Below are positions 39,765 to 52,800 of a stretch of 64,000 nt of DNA, piece after piece. The position numbers and the translations under genes are program-made. This DNA is from Haematococcus lacustris (lineage: Eukaryota; Chlorophyta; Chlorophyceae; Chlamydomonadales; Haematococcaceae): contig JASKMD010000380.1 of assembly GCA_030144725.1 (NCBI GenBank), positions 1 through 64,000 of the forward strand. The letters run 5' to 3'. Numbering within the stretch: position 1 is the stretch's first letter; each line of letters begins with the position of its first letter. Below the pieces are notes generated by a model, which worked only from the letters and a program-made list of their open reading frames with translations, made no database searches and was not told the origin of the DNA.

Positions 39765-40789
39765 GCAGCTGCCGGCTGGGCTGGAGGCGGCAGGGGCGGA
39801 GGTGGTGGTGGTGGTGGTGGTGCTCAGGGTGCTACACCGCAATGGCTGCTGTGGCCTGGAGTGACTCTGCTGCTGGGTGCTGCAGATGTGGGTTGGGGGG
39901 TGTCTTCTGAGTCTGGACATGCTGCCCGCCCGCCCACCTGCCTTGCCTAGGCCTGGGATTGGTGTCGCCTTGGGCTTGGCCTGAGCTTTGCCTTGCTTTG
40001 CTTTGGCCTGGGTCCAGGCTTAGGCTCTGGCCCAAGCCCAGGCTTGGCCTGGGCCTTGCCTTGCCTTGGCTGCTGACCCCAGGTGGGTCCTGCTCACAGC
40101 TGCCGCATGCACCATGGTGCCAGCAGCGGGCAGTGCACCACCCTTCAGGCTCCCTGAGGCTCTCATTGCTTGCCTTGACGCAGCCGCTGCTGCTTAGAGT
40201 CAGAGAGATTACCCACAGTCAAGCATGTTATTCCTTGTTGAATAAGTTTTGTTTGACTGGAGTCAGAGCAGGCGCTATGCTTGTATTGACACGCTCAGAA
40301 TGGCTAAGCTGCTTGTCAGGGGAGGATGTGTCATGTGGGTCACGCATGATACTCATTTGCTGTTTAGCGCCGGCCGCATGGTTTCTGCCTGAGCATGGGA
40401 CCTTGCAGGCTATGGCTTGTGGCTCAGTGAGGACCAGGTCGTCCAACTTCATTAGGAACTGCTTTCACCACAGCTCTGTCTAGCATGCAGAGTCAAAGCA
40501 TGCAAGTTAGTGGCTCATGAGTTGAGGAGTGCATGGAGTTGAGTGGGGTTGAGAATGAGTTGGAATAAGTCACTTTATAAGTGTTCATCCATTAAGATGG
40601 TTGCATGTCTTCACGAGCTGGTGCAGTCTTGCCTGTTGGAGGCTGTGGTGGTGATCATGCGTTTGATGGCGTGTTGAATTTTGCAGTGTGAACTGTTGGT
40701 TGTTGACGTGACGACAGCTGTCGTCTGTTGCCTGTGAAGTAGCTGTAAGTTTGGCTTTGTTTGGCTGTGAAGTAGCTGTAATCGCGGAT
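39765..40789. other. Intergenic between KCS and Fanzor-like copy E
   Basis: Contains a (GGT)n run at about 39801-39823, a Pro-Lys-Ala-Gln-like CTTGGCCTGGG repetitive stretch at 39950-40075, and the solo element end at 40206-40259. No exon recognised. Confidence 0.5.
40206..40259 (+). mobile_element. Solo 3' end of the Fanzor-like element, with 9-bp direct repeats
   Basis: The 54-bp piece starts at AGATTACCCACAGTCAAGC and contains TTGAATAAGTTTTG, the same end as copies D, E and F. It is flanked by GAGTCAGAG at 40197-40205 and 40260-40268. No coding part is present. Confidence 0.55.
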
Positions 40790-41654
40790 AGGCTTGTGAT
40801 CGTGGACGAGTTCCGCACCAGCCGTGTCAGCTCGTCTGTGCACACCCGCCAGCCATGTGAGCTGCACCTGCCGCCGAACCAGCCTAGGCCCGCAAACTGG
40901 GTACCCCCAGCAGGCCAGGTCAACCACCGGCTGTTGCGCCCAGCCTGGAGCCTGCGGGGCTAAGTGTGCGGGGCCTGAAGTGGTGCCATGAGGTGCCGCC
41001 CAACCCCCCTCCCCCTCCCCCTCCCCCAGCCCCCCTTGCCCAGGACCCTCCTGCCCCTGCCCAAGCCCTCCTTGCCCAGGAGCCACCTGCCTAGGACCCT
41101 CCCCCTCCCCCTGCCCAGCCCCCTCCCCCTGCCCAGGACCAGCCCCCTGCCCAGCCCCCTGCCCAGCCCCCACCTGGCCCAGCCCCACGACCCCATGCCC
41201 CCCCATGGGGCAGGTGGCTGGACCGGGACACCAACCCGTGCCTCAACTTCCAGCGCATTGGGGAGAGCATGCAACACCCCCTGGAGCTGTGCAGCTATGA
41301 GGGCTTGGAGGCTCTGCCCCCCATTGGCAAGGAGTACCAGCAGCGCTACAAGCGGGTCAATGACCGGCTGCCCAAGGTTAGGCAGCGGCTGCACCGGGCT
41401 GCAGAGTACCGGCGGGGCAGTAATGGCCGGGCCCGCAACAATGCGTAGGCCCTAGTAGTTTGCACAGGCTGGTAGCCTTTCAACGCTGTTAGTTTTGGTG
41501 AGGTGCCCAGTGGTCATGGGGTTTGCCCAGAACGTGCCATCGATGTGGGGTTTGTAGTCATCAAGGGTGCGACCGAGGATGCTACAACATGTTTGTAGTA
41601 GCTGAGTGAGATTACCCACAGTCAAGCATGTTGTTCCACGTTGAATGAGTTTTG
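40790..41654 (+). pseudogene. Fanzor/TnpB-like copy E with conserved 3' tail (subfamily 2)
   Basis: LVIVDEFRTSRVSSSVHTRQ, PCELHLPPNQPRPANW and NHRLLRPAWSLRG run to a stop at about 40962. A frame change follows, then LKWCHEVPPNPPPP, a Pro/Ala-rich linker with one TAG, GRWLDRDTNPCLNFQRIGES, QHPLELCSYEGLEALPPIGK, RVNDRLPKVRQRLHRAAEY and GRARNNA, stop 41446-41448. The RuvC-III Asp is kept, but NAA is changed to NPC. It shows what copies D and F looked like before their 19-bp deletion. The noncoding tail 41449-41654 is conserved with D and F. Confidence 0.72.
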
Positions 41655-42317
41655 GCATGATACCCCTATTCACGCCAGTCACCACGAGGCCCCCTAGGCC
41701 CCCCTAGGCCTCCTAGAGTCCCACCACCTGCACCTGGCAGCCTCAATGCACCTTCAAACGCAGCAACAACAGGGCGCAGCATCAACCGTCTGCCGCGTTC
41801 CAGAGTATCAGTAACGCAATTTTTTTCCGACATTGTCGGAAGTGCTATGTCCCCTTGCCGCCATGTGTTGGCCCTGGTATGCTTGGCAGCCTGGTGTGCA
41901 CGCAGCTGGTATATTGTTTCCAACCAATGTGCCGGGAAGCTGCCGGGAAGCAAGCATGGATCCCCGCGCGGAAAGAGCCCAGCTCCGCCTTACCAAATGA
42001 CTCATTCATGGTTCTTGCGCAGCAACGACGAGGTTCTTACGCAGCATAGGACAAAAGTGCACGGCTAACTTCACGCTCGCGTCCGATATTACGCCCGGAC
42101 TGCAGCTCGCCGTGGAGCACCAGTTACTTGGAGCTGCGCCGTCTTCGCAGACATCAAACCACGGTGCGGCGCAGGTGGGCGCACCCGCAGGACGAGGTGG
42201 CCCCCCATGCCCGCGGCTGCGCTCGCGCTTGCATCGCAGACTCGCCACGATGAACCAGGTCTTTGGATGCTTTGGCCCGCAGGGTTTTGACGTCAAGAGG
42301 CCGTCGCGGCCAGCAGC
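41655..42317. promoter_or_regulatory. Upstream region of ABCG
   Basis: No exon recognised. A near-palindromic GGCCCCCTAGGCCCCCCTAG cluster lies at about 41690. The segment next to 42318 should contain the promoter by position. Confidence 0.4.
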
Positions 42318-43796
42318 ATGTCCGCGAACGGAACAGACAGCAGCGAGATAGTGTCTGAGGGCAGCATTCCAAGGCTCTGGATTCCCGCTCTAGCGCTAGG
42401 CAACGCATTTTCATTTTTCTTCTTAGCTCGCCTGTTCCTGCTCACGCATCCCGGAGTGCTGCAGCGTCTGGTCAGTCAGCTATGCTGCTGTATCTCGGCG
42501 CGAACTTGCCAACCTGGCATTCCGCACCCTCGCCGCAGCACCCCCGCAGCTGTCACGGCAGCAGCCAGGCCTGCCAAGCTGGCTAGCAGCCCAGCAGGCG
42601 CCGATAGCGCGTCAGAGCGCACAGGAGAACAGACTGATGTGGACCTCTCGCCCGACCCCAAGGCGCCGAGTTGCAGCAATCGAACTCGAGCTGATTTGAC
42701 CTCGGGCTCTCACACTCCAACTAGTTCGCAGGGAGGTGCACCAGATGATGGGCCGTCTCCTATGACCGCCCCAGGAGCTGCCCAGCACAAGGAGCTGGCT
42801 CCTCACCCTGATGTCAGTGTCATTCGGCGCGCAAGTTCAATGATCAACCTTGTCACATTGCAGTGGGCTGACCTGGGCTGCAGCTACAGGTGGGCTGGGT
42901 TCCAGGTGGTCCGGCCGGCAGGGTAGCAATCTGGCAGAAAGGGGTGAATGCATGCGACCTTGCGCACATGCAAACAAGCATGGGTGGCAGCTGTTGCCTA
43001 AGAAGTGATGTGTGATGTGTCACACCTCTCCCCTCGTGCACCTGCTGGTTGTACAGGGTGTAGATGTTAGGGTCGGGGCCAACAGCAGGAACAACAGCAT
43101 AGATGAATATCAATGAACAGTAGGGCGCGACCGATCATATGACTTGCTGAGGAATTGGTCATATGACTGAATATGATGGCTTAAAGTTGTGACATGACTG
43201 GGTCTGTAGTCAAGAGGATAATGTGGCAGATCGCCACACCACACCACCTGGGAACCCCGAGTGTACAGAGGGTTTGACGTCCTCCAAACCAGTATCATTC
43301 TCAGTTGCAGTTAGTAACACTCTTCTACTCTCCGCCAAATTAGATCACGGTTGAGATCGTGGTTGAAATCAGGTTGAGACCACGGTTACGGGGTTTTGCG
43401 AGTTTTGGCTTTCCATCATATTCCATCATGCTTGATCATATGGGGTCATATCTTCAAAATTATTTCGGGCGCGCCTTAATGAACAGCAAACAGTGCAGCA
43501 AGTGTAGCAAGGCAACAGCAATGAGTAGCAGAGAAGATGGAGCCTCATTGATTGTATTGCCCTTCCTGCCCCTCCTGCCCCTGCTGCCCCTGCCGCCCCT
43601 CCTGCCCCTGCTGCCCCTGCTGGCCCTCCTGCCCCTCCTGCCCCTGCTGAGTCTGGTATGAGTCTACCACTACCACTATAACCACGCAGGTCAGCCAGCG
43701 GCACCAAGGTGGTGCTGCAGGGTGTGTGGGGGGAGGTACGGCATGGGGAGATGCACGCCCTGCTGGGGCCGTCAGGGGCGGGTAAGCTGCCCTGAG

Positions 43797-43829
<33 letters not shown>

Positions 43830-46800
43830 GTGACCCCTCAGCCCTCACCCCTCATCCCTGCCTCATGGTCACCCCCCCCTCACCCCCAAACTGATGATCA
43901 GGCGGCTGATCCCCCCTGCCAGTCACACTGCCCAAGCGTACTGCCCATCCCGCCCAGTTGTACTGCACAGCACAGCCAGCGCAGGGTGTTCAGGGGTCCC
44001 TGCGCACCCTCCCCTGCTGGCCTGCAGGCAAGTCCACCCTGATGGACATGCTGACTCAGCGCAAGCAGGTGAGCGGCTGGGCTGGACTGCAGCGGCCAGC
44101 CTGCAGCCTGTAGCGCCTGGGTGGCAGCAGCCAGGGGCCCTTGGCCATCCCCAGGCTGTCAGGGGGCAGTGGGCGACAGTGGGCAGCAGGCAGTGGGCAG
44201 GGGGCAGTGGGACCTGGGGCCCCTGGCAAGCTCCTCCCCAGACAGCTGCTTGCTCCTCCCCAGTGTTGACTTCCCAGTGTTGTCGCAAGGCTCCCAGCCT
44301 GCAGCAGCCGGGGGCAACCTCCTCCCCAGACACCTGCTCAGGCCTCAGGGCTGTTCCCCCAGGGCTTGGGGTGAGGTGCCCAGCACCTCCTGCCTTGCTG
44401 GTCCTTAACGGCCACCGCCTGACCAGGGGTGTCTGCCTGCAGCAGCCAGGAGCCCCCTGACCCTAGCTGACACCTGCTCAGGCCTCAGGGCTGTTCCCCA
44501 GGGCTTGGGGTGAGGTGCCCAGCACCTCCTGTCCAGGAGGGTAGGCCCCCACACCTGCGCCTTATAGGTCCTTGGTAGCTCTTAGGTGGCCCGCCCTACA
44601 CAGGGCAGCCGAGCGCTTGTCTGGCAGCACCCAGACAGCAGCACCTGCTAGGCTGCTGCTCAGCCACAGAAATGGCTGGATCCGCAGCAGCTGTGAACAG
44701 GGCTGCCCAGCGCTTGTCAGCCCTCAATTAGCAGCACTGAGCACGTCTGCTTGGAAGGCTGGAGGCACAAGGCCGCTGCTCAGGCACAGCTGTTAGGCAC
44801 AGGGCCAGCCAAGCAGGGCAGGTCAGCGGCAGGCAGGGGCAGGCAGGGGCGGTCAGGGGCGGTCAGGGGCGATCAGGGGCGGTCAGGGGCAGGGCAGGGG
44901 GCAAGTGTACTAGGCCATTGATGAGCAGGTCATTACCTGCTTGCCTGCCTGCCTGCGACCCCTGTTTTGCCCACCTGCCTGCTTGCTTGCTTGCGCTCCT
45001 CACCTCACCCCGCGGCTGGGCTCACTCCGGCCCCCCCCTTGTTGTGTGTCTGTTGTGGCAGGTGGGGGAGCTGACGGGCCAGCTGCTGCTGAATGGGCGT
45101 CCAGCCGGGCCCCGGGCGCTGGTGCACCGCTCAGCCTACGTGCCCCAGGTGATCACCCCGGTGGCGACCCCTGCGCTGGCCCACTGACCCAGCCAGCCTG
45201 CCTGTCAGCCTGTCGGTCTGTCTACCACCAAAGCGCATGACTACACAGATAAATGCCTAAGTTGAGCCACCCCAAACATCGCGATCTCTTGGTTCTTGGG
45301 TGAAACCCCGCGATTTTTTTTCGCGCACCACCGCTAGAGTTTTCCATGAGGGCAGCGAAGTATGGCGGAGGGGCTCGCGTGTAGGGGGGGGGGCACATCG
45401 TGATGCTTTAGCTTTCGACTCACAACACAGCTTTTATGTGGTATTTCGGTGCCAACAGGGCCTCAACCCCATAGTGATGACATGCCTGAAGTGGGGGTAG
45501 CAAGTGTCTGTGAGAGTTGGCTGTGAAGGGGCTGGCTCAACTTAGGTTACTTTAGTTCTAAAACCCATGTTTTCGGGTGGGCTCCACTTTCCGGGCTGCA
45601 GCTGCCCAACCACTTTGACTCGTGAAAAAACATGGGCACTGGCGGGTAGTAGACTTCAAGCTCTACACGTGGGTATGAGTTGCTTGCCGAGCAGCCAACC
45701 CGTTGTGAGACTACACTGTTTTCTGGAAGAAAGTGGCTCAACTTAGGCATTTATCTGTGTACGGCAGGGTCACTTGTCAAGACGATTACAGCAGGGTCTA
45801 GGGGAAGGTAGTGTGGCTGGGCCATGTCAGAGACAGCGGCTTGGAGTGGGAGGGGTGGTGCGGCTTGGAGCTGGTGGGGCGGCGGCGCGGTGGGGCTTGG
45901 GCTGGTGAGGATAAGGCTTGGTCTTGGTCTGTGACCCTCCGGGCAGGGTGGGGTTGGCAGGGCTGGAGACGGTGACAGCGGTGGTGGTGGCGGTGGTGGT
46001 GGTGGTGGTGGTGGTGGCGGCGGCGGTGGTGGTGTTTGTGTGTCATCCTGCTTCGCTCACCCGCTGCTGGCCCTGTCCTGTCCTGTTCTGTTTGTCCCAA
46101 GCAGGAGGACAACTTTGTGCCCGTGATGACAGCGGGGGAGACGCTGCGCTTCTTCGCTGACATGCGGCTGCCGCCCCGGCTGAGCAGCAAGGCTAGGGAG
46201 GCGCGCGCCGCTGAGGTGCTGGCCATGGTGGGCCTGGCTCACTGCTTCAACACAGTGGTGGGTGGGCAGGAGTTAGGGATGGGGGGCGTGGGGCGCGGGG
46301 CGGGGGCCGGAGGGAGGGGGTGGGATGCGGGGGGCGGGTGGCGATGAAGAGGCTTGACTGGGGCCAAGGGTAGGGTGAGGGGGGCAGGGTCAGCTTGTGT
46401 GTAGAGGGAAGGGAGGGAAGCGCGGAGGGGATTGTGAAGGCTTGCTTGCAGCAAAGAGTGATGCTGCTGACTCACAGGTGTGACCTGAGCTGTGCAGGTG
46501 GGTGGGCAGCTGCCCGGAGGCCTGAGTCTCAGGGGTTTGTCTGGGGGCGAGCGCAAGCGCCTCAGCCTGGCGGTGGGCATCTTGGCGGCGCCCTCCATCC
46601 TGTTCCTAGACGAGCCCACCTCAGGTCTTTGTCCCGCCCCATGCTGCCCCTCACGGCCCCTTCCCAAGCTCTTGCCGACCCTGGTTGCTCTTTGCAAAGT
46701 CTTGCAAACCCTTGCGTCTCCTTGTCGTGTCCTGAGCAGGATCTTGCCGCCCCCCCGCCGCTGACCTTGGCCTCGGTCAAGCCTATTCACCACCCCCGCC

Positions 46801-49800
46801 CCCCCAGCCCCCGGCCCCCCGCCCCCCGCCCCCCAGCCCCCCGGCCCCCGCCCCCATAGTCTTGCAAACCCTTGCGTCTCCTTGTCGTGTCCTGAGCTCT
46901 GTTCTGCACTGCGCTCTTGCCTCCTCCTGTGCTGCAGGCCTGGACAGTTTTGCAGCCTTGACGGTGATGAGGTCAGCCTGACAGCACATAATCACTCCAC
47001 CTCCCAGGCCCTGTCCCGCCCCCCCACCCCTTCTGAAGCTCCCTCCCACCCCTCCCATCCCTCCCACCCCTCCCACCCCTCCCATCCCTCCCATCCCTCC
47101 CACCCCTCCCCGGCTTTGGCGTTCCTCCCCATCCACCCCCCTTTGCTGCATACACCCCCCTATGATGCGCCTTTCTGTCCTTGCAGGTATCTCAGCAGCA
47201 TGGCCAAAGAAGCCGGCCACATCGTGGTTGCCTCCATCCACCAGCCCCGCTCCGCCATCTGGTCAATGTTCGACTCGGTGAGCAGGGGCTGAATCCCCTG
47301 ACCCTGAGTATGAGCTGGCAGGGGGCGGCAGGGGGCTGGGAGGGGGCAGGGGGCGGCAGGGGGCTGGGAGGGGGCTGGGAGGGGGCAGGGGGCGGCAGGG
47401 GGCTGGGAGGGGGCAGGGGGCGGCAGTGGGCTGGGAGGGGGCAGGGGGCGGCAGGGGACTGGCAGTGGGCAGCAGGCATCGTGTGCCTGGTGGCAGCAGG
47501 CATCAGGGTAGAGGCTCCAGACGGTGCTTCAGAACAACTGGCTTGCGTGCTGATCAGCATCTTGCTTGCTTTGACTAGACCTGCTCCTACCCCAGCTGCT
47601 GCCTATCCCCCTGACCCTGCTGCTGCCTCTGCCCCTGCCTCTATCCAGGTGACGGTGTTGAGTCGTGGCATGATGATGTACACGGGGCGGCGCGACGACA
47701 TGCTGCCCTGGTTCACACAGCAGCTGCCCGCCCTGCTGCAGCCCAGCGGCAAGGCCAGCTGCAGCAGCACTCCACCCCCGCCCACCTCCCACGCTGGCAG
47801 CAGTGGGAGGCTGGGGGGTGGTGCCCCGCCCTCTTCAGCTTCAGACCTCATGGCAGCAGTGCTGGCGGAAACCAGCAGTGAGGTTCACAGGCCACAGGAG
47901 GAGGACAGGCCTGCTGAGCTCCAGGGGATGAGGGGCACCCAGCGGCAGCAGCAGGGCGGTGGGGAGGGGATGGGTGGTGGTGTTGGGCAGGCAAGGGCGG
48001 GCAATACGCGGTCGAGGAAGTGGGAGTTTGTGTACAGCCCGAACCTGCATGGTGTGGCATCAGACTGGGTCATGGACTTAGTGTCTGTGGGATTTGCTAA
48101 ACCGGCGGTGGGTGTCGAGGGGCCAGAAGCTGGGGCGGGGCGGGGCGGGGCGGGGCGGGGCGGGGCGGGGCGGGGCGGGGCGGGGCGGGGCGGGGCGGGG
48201 CGGGGCGGGGCGGGGCGGGGCGGGGCGGGGCGGGGCGGGGCGGGGCGGGGCGGGGCGGGGCGGGGCGGGGCGGGGCGGGGCGGGGCGGGGCGGGGCGGGG
48301 CGGGGCGGGGCGGGGCGGGGCGGGGCGGGGCGGGGCGGGGCGGGGCGGGGCGGGGCGGGGCGGGGCGGGGCGGGGCGGGGCGGGGCGGGGCGGGGCGGGG
48401 CGGGGCGGGGCGGGGCGGGGCGGGGCGGGGCGGGGCGGGGCGGGGCGGGGCGGGGCGGGGCGGGGCGGGGCGGGGCGGGGCGGGGCGGGGCGGGGCGGGG
48501 CGGGGCGGGGCGGGGCGGGGCGGGGCGGGGCGGGGCGGGGCGGGGCGGGGCGGGGCGGGGCGGGGCGGGGCGGGGCGGGGCGGGGCGGGGCGGGGCGGGG
48601 CGGGGCGGGGCGGGGCGGGGCGGGGCGGGGCGGGGCGGGGCGGGGCGGGGCGGGCTCCCTGGCATGCCTGCTTGACATGGGCCTGCCACGTACCCCTGTG
48701 TCTGTGCTGCTTGGGCCCAGTGAGGCAGCGAGGGAGTAGCCCCACTGGCCCCTGCTGCCTCATCCAGTCCTCCTTAAGCACCCATAGGTGTTGACAGCTC
48801 CTCTTGCTGACCCTCCCTGCCGCTATGTCCCTTCCCATGCTACCCCCACTCCCCCACTCCCACCCTGCCGCCTGACCCCTTGCTCATCCTTCCTCTGTAA
48901 CCATGTGAGTGAGCGTCCATGCCAATCCCTTCCCAACCAGCAACCAGCCCCAAGCCCCTGCTGCTGTCCCTGCCCCTGCCCCTGCCGCTGCCCCTGTTAC
49001 TACCCCTGCCCCTGCCCCTGCCCCTGCCCCTGCCGCTGCCCCGGTGCCCACAGGAGTATTTTGGCCTAACCCTGGGCTCGCTGTCAGACCTGCGCCTGGC
49101 GTCCCGCGCCTTCACCTCACACTACCTGGCAGACAGGAAGGCCCGCCCCGCCCGGCCTGTCCCCTTGCCCCAGCTGCCCACCACCATCGTCCATGCTTGC
49201 GATGACAGGGGCCGGGCAGGGCATGTGGCTGTGGCTGTGGCTGTGGGAGGGGAGCAGGGAGGAGCAGCAGGGGCAGCAGCAGCAGCGTCGCCGCAAGCCG
49301 TGTTGGTTCAGCACCAGGCGTGGGGGCAGCAGGGTGGAGGTCAGGGGCAGGAGGGTGGTGTTCAGGAGGGGGTGGTGTCGGTTGAGCAGCAGCAGGAGGA
49401 GGAGCTGGTGGATCAGTTTGAACAGGTGAGGCGTGGGTTGGGAAATGGTGGTCACTTCCGGTGGTGGGGATGAAGAGATAGGGGAGGTGCCAGGTAAGGA
49501 GGTAAGGAGTAATGAGATGTGAATGTTACAAAGCTTTCACTAGTTTCACTCCATCCACACTTTCTCACTCTTCTCTTGCTGTCACTTTCATTGTTCCTGT
49601 GGCTGTGGCTGCCAGTGTCGCTAAATAACTATTTGCAATGATGTTGACGAGAGACATCAAGTTTTCCTATACTTCTCATCCTCATCCTCATCCTTTACTT
49701 CATCCTTTATTTAATCTATTACGTACTATTTTATATATTACGTATCTTTTCATCCTCATCCTTTGCTTTGTCCTTCACTTCATCTTTTACGTATTACGAG

Positions 49801-52800
49801 CCCCAACTCACTACATGTCACCGGTGTGCCTGGCTAGGTGTATGGCCACGCCAGCTGCCATCCGGCCAGCCTCCCCTCCCCTTGCAGCCACCCAGACCTG
49901 GAGAATGGCGCCATCAGCCTGCCCCTGCCCCCCAGGCCCCTCCACCCCCCACAAACACCCAAGCCAGGCCTGGGGTCTCCCCCCTCTGCCGCCCAGACCT
50001 TCAGCCCTACCACCCCTGTGCTTGACATCACCAAGCTCAACAAGGTCAGGCGTGCAGGAGAGCAGGCAGCCAGGGCAGCCAGGGCAGCCAGGGCAAGCAG
50101 GCAGCCAGGGCAAGCAGGGCAAGCAGGGCAAGCAGGCAGCCAGGGCAGCCAGGGCAAGCGGGCAGCAGGAGGGCTGTGGAGGCGGGCAGGGGGAAGGGAA
50201 GGGGCACCAGGCATGCACACCGTGTGCAAGGAACACAGCTTCCTTCGTATCCATTCAAATGTCACACATCTTTCCTAGTGTGAGGTCTGCAGTACACTGC
50301 CAGTTGAGTATGAGACAAAGCTAATGCCTGCTGTCCAGTTGCATGGCTTTCACCTCAATTGGTAGCTAGCCATGTGGGTCCTCACCTTTTCTTAGCATGT
50401 GCGAAAAATACATAAGTATAGAGCAGTTTGATTGAGGGGGTGGCATCACAATGAAGGCTTGAGGAAGCTGGTCCATGGAAACCTTGCTGCCTTGTGTCCC
50501 CAACTGCCCAACCAACACAGGTAGTGGATCAAGCTGGACGTCAGCAAGCTGCAGCACGCCGCCAAGCTGAAGCCTTGTCAGGCCTCACTCGCCAGGAAGC
50601 CACTGCCTCTCTCCCCTCCCTGGCCCCTCAAGGCCCGCACTTTGCCATCACCCGTGTCTACTCCTCTCACTCCACGCCCGCCCCTGGGTCACTCCCAGGT
50701 CACACCCAGGGAGGGGGGTGGCAGGAGGGGGGGCCCGTGCGGGGGGTGGAGCGAGCAGGGAGCCCCGGGGGGGGGCGGCGGGAGGCCAGCTGCTGGCGGG
50801 TGCGGTCCGTACTGCCGACCTCTATGCTCAGGCTAGGGCTGCATCTGAGAGCGCTGCTCAGCAGGGAGGTCACCACCATCACCCGCAACCCTGCTGATGT
50901 GGCAGGTAAGCCCACTTCACCGCCCTCCGCCCTCCGCCCTCCGCCCTCCGCCCTCCGCCCTCCGCCCTCCGCCCTCCGCCCTCCGCCCTCCGCCCTCCAC
51001 CACAGCCTGGCATCCTGCTTGCCAGCCAAAGTGCCAATCTGCACTGATCACTCAACCTGCCATGCTACTGCTGCTGCTGCTGCTGCTGTGGTCGCAGGGC
51101 GCATGTTGACCTTTGCCTGGATTGCGGTGTTTGTGGTGAGCAGCCAGGCAGCCAGCTGCTTACTGCTCATATGCAAAAGCCTCCTGTTGCTTGGCTGCTT
51201 GAAAACCACAACATCGTAACCGTGCTTCAACCACAAATATTCAAAAATTTGTAAATATCACAATCCTGTCTTGGCCGTCAGAACCGTCCTGAATTTCATA
51301 CACAGTCGTCAGGCACAGACCTGTCCTGCAGTCAAGGATAGTGTGCCTTTCACCGCTGTATGCAACTGTATCTTATCTTGTAGGCTGTGGTTGTGCTACA
51401 TGTGCTGTCGACACTATTTGTAGCTCAGTTGCGTGACGTCAGCGTCACACAGCATGTGATGTGTGTGAAGTGTTCAATACCTCCCTCACCAGCACGCCAC
51501 AATGTCAGCGTTTACGTCAGCGTAACAGATCATGCAAATCATATGGTCAGCGTAGCAGCATGTAGTATGACATGTTGTATTGTGAGTCTGCTGCTGCAGC
51601 CGCATGTGGGTGTGGGTGTGGGTGTGGGTGTGGGTGTGGGTGTGGGTGGCCGCCTTATCCAGTGTCCCTGCTGGCCCTGCATCTCAGGGCCTCATCTTCT
51701 ACAACCTGCCGGCAACCCCTGAGGCAGTGCAGCTGCGCCTCAACCTCCACTACTCCAACACCTCGTTCTTCTTGCTCATGTAAGCCTTGGTGCATGTCAG
51801 CTACACCAAGCAACCACCACAACCACTACAACCACCATGGCCACCACCACCACCAGCAACAGGGGAAAAGCCAGCAACAGCTGCAGCAGGTGGCGGTCAG
51901 CAGCAGCAGCCATGAGGCAGGGGGCTGCAGTGCCAGCAGTGTCAGCAGCCACCAATGCATTTGAAAACAACAGTGATTTGATCCATTTCCATTGAGTCAG
52001 TATAGAAGGCAATAAATAAGGCAAACAATCCGCAGTGCTGCCTGTGTTAGGTGGAACAGGGTGTAGGGGTGGGCTGCTGGGCGACGAGCTCCATGAGCCC
52101 TGCCCCGCAGGCCCTACATCAGCATGAGCCTGTACACCAGCGACCGCCAGTACTACCTCGCCGACATCAGCTCCAGTCTATACCGGCCCATCATTTACTA
52201 CATTGCTAAGGTGGGCCCATCATCCACTGCCACCAACCCCTTTTCCCTGGACACTGCCACCGACCCCTTTTCCCTGGACACTGCCCCAAGGTCCAAAGTC
52301 CTCCCTAAACCCCGCCTCTCACCCTTGCTGCTCTCCCCTTGTGGGTCGCCAAGGTGGCCTGCTCCTGGTGGCAGGGTAGCAAGGGCACGCTCCTCTTCCC
52401 TTGATGCACGCTAGGAGGGGAGTGACGGGTCATCTACTGCTGCTGACATCCTTTCCGGGGTACTGCCTTCATGGCTACCCCTCACCCCTGCCCCTCACCC
52501 CTGCCCCTCACCCCTGCCCCTCACCCCTGCTTCCACCCCCTGTGAGTGCCCATATGGCTTTCACCTTCACGCACCTGGACCTGATGTGGCTACAGCTTTG
52601 CAGCACCGCTCTGCCCTTCCTCCCGCCCTCCTTCCCTCCTCCTTTCGTACAGCACTCCCAGTCCCATACGCACTCAGCACCCTAAGCTTGGGTCAGCTCT
52701 GCCCCTGCTTGCCTGCTCGCCTCCCACCCTTCTTGCCCTTGCCTGCGCTTGCTGCCCCTGCCTGCCTGTTGCTGCCCCTGCCTGCCTGCTGCTGCCTGCT

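Noticed and set aside
47885..48838. Pro-Pro-Arg-Pro-Ala and Gly-Gly-Ala-Gly-Arg repeat ORFs, in several frames
   Set aside because: Artefacts of the GGGGC array; exon 9 of ABCG ends in phase at 48107 before the array.
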